Assembly: GCF_041435195.1 (NCBI RefSeq)
Contig: NZ_CP108106.1
Location: forward strand, 4,374,501 to 4,438,500
Source: Streptomyces sp. NBC_00224
GTDB lineage: Bacteria; Actinomycetota; Actinomycetes; Streptomycetales; Streptomycetaceae
DNA: 64,000 nucleotides
Reading direction: 5' to 3'
The translations under genes were made by a program, and so were the position numbers. The notes under the pieces were generated by a model. It ran no database searches, had not been told where the DNA came from, and worked only from the letters and a program-made list of their open reading frames with translations. Positions 59,725-64,000 of this stretch are shown here, piece after piece (the first letter of the stretch is position 1; each line of letters starts with the position of its first letter).

Positions 59725-60356
59725 ACGCCCTTCTCCGCGTACGCCTCCACGTAGGTCTTCCACCACGGGCGGAACCGCGTGAGGTCGGCGAGGAGTACGT
59801 CCGCGCCCGCCTCGCGCAGCTCGTCCGCGCCGATCGGGCCGGTCGGCACGGCCACCGAGAGCGCGCCGGCGGTGTGCGCGCCGCGTACGTCGCCGGTGTG
59901 GTCGCCTACGTACACCGAGGCGCCGTGCGCGCGCAGCGCCTCCGCCTTGGCCTCGGCCCACAGTCCGCCGATCAGCTCGTCGGGCTCAAGCCCGAGATGG
60001 GTGAGGTGCAGGGCCGCCTGCGGCCGGTTCTTGGCGGTGACGACGATGGCGCGGCCGCCGAGCTCCTGGACGGCGCGGATCGCGTCGGCGGCGCCGGGGA
60101 GGGCGGGGGAGGGGTCGATGGCGTACGTGGGGTACAGCTCGCGGTAGCGCCCGACCATCTCCGGTATGCGCTCCTCGGGGAACCAGTGGCTCAGCTCCCA
60201 CTCCAGCGGCGGGCCCAGCCGGCTGACGGCGGCGTCGGCGTCGATGTGGGTGCCGGTGTCCGCGGACAGGCGGAGGTAGCAGGCGTGGATGCCGGGGCGG
60301 GAGTCGATGAGGGTCATGTCCAGGTCGAACCCGACGGTGAGTGTCTGCGAAGCCAT
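59721..60356 (-). CDS. HAD-family phosphatase (phosphoglycolate phosphatase-like)
   Basis: 211 residues. HAD motif I VGFDLDMTLIDSRPG (nucleophile Asp), motif II AIVVTAKNRP (Thr), Lys in AEAKAEALRAHG and motif IV YVGDHTGDVRGAHTAGALS. It has a helical cap domain (about 20-90), as in the Gph/PGMB group. It dephosphorylates a small phosphate ester not identified here. ATG 60356 is preceded by CACAAT six bases away (possibly leaderless). The stop TAG lies in the MITE terminal repeat. Confidence 0.9.
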   Translation of the reverse strand: MASQTLTVGFDLDMTLIDSRPGIHACYLRLSADTGTHIDADAAVSRLGPPLEWELSHWFPEERIPEMVGRYRELYPTYAIDPSPALPGAADAIRAVQELGGRAIVVTAKNRPQAALHLTHLGLEPDELIGGLWAEAKAEALRAHGASVYVGDHTGDVRGAHTAGALSVAVPTGPIGADELREAGADVLLADLTRFRPWWKTYVEAYAEKGV

Positions 60357-60454
60357 GCCCCCATTGTGGGGTCCCGCCCCACCCCGCCCCTTCGCCACTG
60401 TGACACTTGCGGCTCCGCCGCGTGGCCTCCGGGGGTGGGTGGGGGTGGAGGTGG

Positions 60455-60745
60455 TTTCCCGGGGGCTACGCCCCCGGACCCCGGGCGGGGCTGCGCCCCT
60501 GCGCCCCCTTTGCGGGACCTGCGGCCCCTGCACCCCGCTTTCGGGGCTCCGCCCCGGCCCCCGTTCGTCTGCGGGCCGTCCGTGGCTGGTCGCGCAGTTC
60601 CCCGCGCCCCTAAAAGGGGCCCGCACCTCGCACGCCGCCGGGGCTGGAGTTACCTAAGGGGGCGCGGGGAACTGCGCGCTCAGCCCCCACCCACCCGCAG
60701 ACAAACACCGGGCGCGGCCAGCCCCCACCGGACCCGCAGACAAAG
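60455..60745. repeat. Dispersed palindromic repeat, copy 7, with flanking GC-rich repeat block
   Basis: 60455-60560 carries mini-hairpins of the same family as at 50630-50735, in inverse orientation (GGGGCTACGCCCCC, GGGGCTGCGCCCCTG, GGGGCTCCGCCCC). The main repeat follows: left arm 60584-60611, right arm 60657-60684, then a partial extra CAGCCCCCACCGG unit to 60745. It fills the 394-base gap between the HAD gene and the membrane protein gene (both minus strand); no gene was seen in it. Confidence 0.8.
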
Positions 60746-60750
60746 ACACG

Positions 60751-61758
60751 TCACCGCTGCCGTTGTGAGCGCCATGTCAGGAATGCCGCCGAGGACAGCG
60801 CGGCTGCCCGCACCACCCATGGCCACGCCCCCGCCACCGCGTCCCCCATCGCCCCCTCGGCGATCGGCGTGCCCCAGCGTTCGTTCTGGCGGCCCCACAG
60901 CCACACCAGGCCGCCGACCACCGCCAGGGACGGCAGGCCCAGTACCGCCCACTTCGTCTCCGCGGGGGTCAGGCGGCGCGACACGTACGCCAGGAGCCAG
61001 CCCCCGCCCAGGGCGAGCCAGTTGCCCAGGACCGCGCCCGTCACCAGGAGCGCGGCCGCCAGCAGCAGAAGGGGGTTCGTCAGGGAGCGGCGGGGGGAGT
61101 TCGTGGTCGCTCCGGGGAGCAGGGCCCGCCAGTTCGGGCCCTGGGGGGCCACGGCGGGCTCCTCCTCCGGCGCCTCCTCGGGCTCCGAGGCCGACTCCTC
61201 CGGCGCCGATTCCTCCGGCGGCCGCAGTATCTCCGGGATCTCCACCCCGCCCACGAACCCCGCCACCGACTCCCCCTGCATCCCGCCCGCCCCGCCCAGC
61301 GGGCCCGGTTCGATCCGCCACCAGTCCGGTTCGTCGCCCGAGGGGCCGAGTTCGTCCATTCCCGCCAGGTGGGGCGGGGACGCGGCCGTCTGCGGCGAGG
61401 GCGGTGGCGGGGCCGGGGGCGACGCCGCGCGCGGGCGGGGGAACGCGACGCGGCGGCCCCGGCCGCCGTCCCGCTGCCCCGGCACTCCCCGCCCCGCCGT
61501 CTCCACGTCCGGCGGCGCCTCGTACGCACCGCCCGTCGTGACCGACTCCACCACCTCGTCCGGCGTACCGAGCCGTCCCAGGATCCGGCGCACCGCGGCC
61601 GGGGAGTCGCTGCCGAACTTGCCCCGTCTGCGGTCGATCTCGTCGCGCAGCGTGGACACCAGCCGCATCCGTGCCGCCGAGGGCAGCTGACGCTGCTGGG
61701 CCAGGTCGCCGACCCGGCTCAGATAGTCGTAGACCAGCTGGTCGCTCTCGATCCCCAC
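60751..61758 (-). CDS. Membrane protein with HAAS-like N-terminal domain
   Basis: 335 residues. The N-terminal 70 are helical (VYDYLSRVGDLAQQRQLPSA, RILGRLGTPDEVVESVTTGG), like the HAAS/DUF1700 domain of membrane-bound regulators. A long Pro/Glu-rich disordered middle (about 75-220) follows, then 3-4 membrane helices (LLLLAAALLVTGAVLGNWLA, WAVLGLPSLAVVGGLVWLWG). Function unknown; it may sequester a PadR-type partner elsewhere. GTG 61758 has GGAGGGG upstream. It is divergent from the helicase-associated gene. Confidence 0.8.
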   Translation of the reverse strand: MGIESDQLVYDYLSRVGDLAQQRQLPSAARMRLVSTLRDEIDRRRGKFGSDSPAAVRRILGRLGTPDEVVESVTTGGAYEAPPDVETAGRGVPGQRDGGRGRRVAFPRPRAASPPAPPPPSPQTAASPPHLAGMDELGPSGDEPDWWRIEPGPLGGAGGMQGESVAGFVGGVEIPEILRPPEESAPEESASEPEEAPEEEPAVAPQGPNWRALLPGATTNSPRRSLTNPLLLLAAALLVTGAVLGNWLALGGGWLLAYVSRRLTPAETKWAVLGLPSLAVVGGLVWLWGRQNERWGTPIAEGAMGDAVAGAWPWVVRAAALSSAAFLTWRSQRQR

Positions 61759-61872
61759 ACCGTTCCCCTCCGTGCCCCGCCGGGGCCCGCCGCCGCCTCC
61801 CTGCCCTGACGGTAGCGCGCAGCGGCTACCGTGGGGCGGATGGGGACCGGCGAGCGCGACCAGGAGGCGCAC

Positions 61873-64000
61873 GTGTCCGAAGCAACGACCGGAGCGGGCG
61901 GAGAAGCAGGCGGAGAGGGCGGCAGCGCCGACAGCGGCGCTCGCGCACCCTCCCCCCGCACTCTCGCCGAAGCCCTCCGCTCCCGTCCCGACGCCTCCCT
62001 CGCGGCGCTGCTGCGCGCCCGGCCCGATCTGCTCACTCCCGTACCGAACGATCTGACCCAGCTGGCCACCCGGGCCGGGACGCGGGCTTCTGTCGTACGG
62101 GCGCTGGAGCGGCTGGACCGGTTCGCGCTGCAGACCGCGCAGGCCCTGGCCGTGGCGCCGGACCCGGCGCCGTATCCCGTGCTGCTCGCGCTGCTGGCGG
62201 GGGACGAGGGTGACTCCGCCGTCGAAGGCGCGCTGCCCGGGGCCCTCGCGGGGCTGCGGGAGCAGGCGCTCGTGTGGGGGTCCGACGAGCAGTTGCGGCT
62301 GGTGCGCACCGCCCGCGAGCTGCTGGCGCCCTCCCCCGCGCACCCCTCCCCCACCGGCCTGGGCCCGACCGTCGCCGAGGCCACGGCCGGGATGTCGCCG
62401 GGGCGGGTGCAGGAGATCCTGCGGACAGCGGGGCTGTCCGCCACCCACGATCCGGTCTCCGCCTTCGCCGCGCTGACCTCGCTCTTCACCGACCGGGCAC
62501 GGATGTCGGCGCTCCTGGACACCGCCCCGCCGGAGGCGCTCGCGGTGCTCGACCGGCTGGTGTGGGGGCCGCCGTACGGGGAGGTGTCGGCGGATCCGGC
62601 GCCGCCGGTGCGCTGGCTGCGCGATCACGGGCTGCTGCTGCCGACGTCGGCGCGCACGGTCGTCCTGCCGCGCGAGGTGGCCCTGCATCTGCGCGCCGGG
62701 CGCGCACACCGGGCGCCCGAGCCGGTGGCGCCCGCCGTCGCGCCGGCCCGGGAGTACCGGCCGCAGGTGGTGGACTCGGCTGCGGCGGGCCAGGCCCTGA
62801 CCGCGCTGACCATGGTCGAGGACCTGCTGGCCGAGTGGAACGAGGGCGGTCCCGCCGTGCTGCGCGCGGGCGGCCTGAGCGTGCGCGACCTGAAGCGGAC
62901 GGCGGCGGCGCTCGACACCACCGAGCAGACGGCCGCTTTCTGGCTCGAACTCGCCTATGCGGCCGGTCTTTTGGCGTCGGACGGGGAGGCGGAGGAGCGG
63001 TACGCACCGACGCCCGCGTACGACGACTGGCTGGACCTGCCGCCCGCCGAGCGCTGGTCGCGCCTCGCCGTCGCATGGCTCACCGCGACCCGTACGCCGG
63101 GCCTGGTGGGCGGTCAGGACGCCCGGGCCCGCACCCTGGCGGCCCTCGGCCCCGATCTGGACCGCTCCCCGGCCCCGGAAGTGCGCCACCGCGTACTCGC
63201 CCTGCTCGCGCGGCTGCCCGAAGGGACCGCGCCCGACCCGGAGACGCTGCTCGCCCGGCTGCGCTGGGAACACCCGACCCGCACCGGGCCCGACGACCTG
63301 CGGCCCCGGCTCGCCCAATGGACGCTGGCAGAGGCCGAGTTGCTGGGCGTGACCGGCCGGGGTGCGCTGGCCGCGCACGGGCGGGCGCTGCTCGCCCCGG
63401 GCGGCGACACCCCCTCCCGTACAGGCGTCACCCCGCTCCTCGGCCTCGCGGCCGCCGCCGCGCTCGCGCCGCACCTGCCCGAGCCCGTCGACCACGTGCT
63501 GCTCCAGGCCGACCTGACCGCCGTCGCGCCCGGCCCGCTGCGCCGCCCGCTCGCCGCGACGCTGAACGTGCTGGCGGACATCGAGTCGAAGGGCGGCGCG
63601 ACGGTGTACCGGTTCACGCCCGCCTCGGTGCGCCGCGCGCTGGACGCCGGGCAGGCGGCCTCCGACCTGCACGCCTTCCTGGCCGCGCACAGCGCCACGC
63701 CCGTGCCGCAGCCGCTCAGCTACCTCATCGACGACGTGGCCCGCCGCCACGGGCACCTCCGGGTCGGCGCCGCCTCGGCGTATGTGCGCTGCGACGACGA
63801 CGCGCTCCTGGACGAGATCGTCGCGGACAAGCGGTCGGCCGGGCTGCGGCTGCGCCGGCTCGCCCCGACCGTCCTGGCCGCGCAGGCCGACCCCGCCGCC
63901 CTCCTCGACGGCTTGCGCGCGATGGGCTACGCCCCGGCCGCCGAGTCCGCCGAGGGCGATGTGGTGATCCACCGCGCCGACACCCGCCGCACCCCGCCCC
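61873..64000 (+). CDS. Helicase-associated (XPB/Ssl2 N-terminal-like) protein, 3' end beyond the window
   Basis: At least 709 residues; the frame is open at the window edge. An acidic Gly/Ala-rich start is followed by TLAEALRSRPDASLAALLRA, RPDLLTPVPNDLTQLATRAG and VVRALERLDRFALQTAQALA, the start of the actinobacterial family annotated as helicase-associated/Helicase_C_3 domain. No helicase motor motifs are seen in the visible part. Late residues ESKGGATVYRFTPASVRRAL and SYLIDDVARRHGHLRVGAAS belong to the conserved C-terminal region. The GTG at 61873 has AGGAGG upstream (61862-61867); an in-frame ATG lies at 61840. In other bacteria the gene neighbours a helicase. Confidence 0.85.
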   Translation, partial: MSEATTGAGGEAGGEGGSADSGARAPSPRTLAEALRSRPDASLAALLRARPDLLTPVPNDLTQLATRAGTRASVVRALERLDRFALQTAQALAVAPDPAPYPVLLALLAGDEGDSAVEGALPGALAGLREQALVWGSDEQLRLVRTARELLAPSPAHPSPTGLGPTVAEATAGMSPGRVQEILRTAGLSATHDPVSAFAALTSLFTDRARMSALLDTAPPEALAVLDRLVWGPPYGEVSADPAPPVRWLRDHGLLLPTSARTVVLPREVALHLRAGRAHRAPEPVAPAVAPAREYRPQVVDSAAAGQALTALTMVEDLLAEWNEGGPAVLRAGGLSVRDLKRTAAALDTTEQTAAFWLELAYAAGLLASDGEAEERYAPTPAYDDWLDLPPAERWSRLAVAWLTATRTPGLVGGQDARARTLAALGPDLDRSPAPEVRHRVLALLARLPEGTAPDPETLLARLRWEHPTRTGPDDLRPRLAQWTLAEAELLGVTGRGALAAHGRALLAPGGDTPSRTGVTPLLGLAAAAALAPHLPEPVDHVLLQADLTAVAPGPLRRPLAATLNVLADIESKGGATVYRFTPASVRRALDAGQAASDLHAFLAAHSATPVPQPLSYLIDDVARRHGHLRVGAASAYVRCDDDALLDEIVADKRSAGLRLRRLAPTVLAAQADPAALLDGLRAMGYAPAAESAEGDVVIHRADTRRTPP

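Overview
The window is chromosomal DNA of a Streptomyces or close relative. The sequence is very GC-rich with strong G/C bias at third codon positions, there are many GTG starts and one TTG start, many genes appear leaderless, and the gene families are typical of actinomycetes (DmdR1/DtxR iron repressor, DUF2530, DUF2771, DUF3027, MqnB/MqnD of the futalosine pathway). From memory, not from a search, the order resembles the SCO43xx-SCO44xx part of the S. coelicolor core chromosome. No rRNA, tRNA, CRISPR array or secondary-metabolite cluster was seen.

Layout. 0-16 kb: PurU, an HTH/TPR regulator, a prim-pol domain protein, an ABC exporter pair, a lipoprotein polysaccharide deacetylase, an alpha/beta hydrolase, the iron repressor dmdR1 divergent from a SIS-domain protein with a DasR-like (dre) site between them, a PAS regulator, a GNAT/VOC pair whose start codons overlap head-to-head, pdxH and a citrate synthase. 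Between the VOC gene and pdxH lies a free-standing cassette: a good sigma-70-like promoter, an extended perfect Shine-Dalgarno, a 12-codon ORF and a chain of hairpins. It is the most unusual thing in the window. 16-26.5 kb: an eight-gene minus-strand operon for acyl-CoA breakdown (TIGR03084 protein, AtuA-like DUF1446 protein, biotin-dependent carboxylase beta and alpha subunits, acyl-CoA dehydrogenase, acyl-CoA ligase, enoyl-CoA hydratase, TetR) with a matching palindrome upstream. 26.7-33.1 kb: an EamA exporter, a large FAD/Fe-S oxidase, serC and an anchored beta-propeller protein.

33.1-36.95 kb is an accessory island of visibly lower GC: a decayed tnpB with an omega-RNA-like right end, a methyltransferase, a small His/Cys-rich protein, a second small protein, an XRE regulator with an uncharacterised C-terminal domain, and a 37-codon ORF. 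37-50.5 kb: an SGNH hydrolase, a CMD/MarR pair, a Uma2 nuclease, tandem duplicated aldo/keto reductases, a frameshifted lipoprotein, membrane proteins, thpR, an MFS/MarR operon, a purine permease and a CtpE-like P-type ATPase. 50.5-64 kb: a sacsin/Hsp90-like ATPase, DUF3027, a transporter, DUF2771, mqnB-mqnD, a cold-shock protein, a 192-bp MITE that supplies the stop codons of both flanking genes, a HAD phosphatase, a membrane protein and the start of a helicase-associated protein.

A dispersed palindromic repeat (core GCGCGGGGAACTGCGCGA and its complement) occurs in seven intergenic places, always just after the 3' end of at least one gene. It is probably a repeat family that also acts as a terminator.
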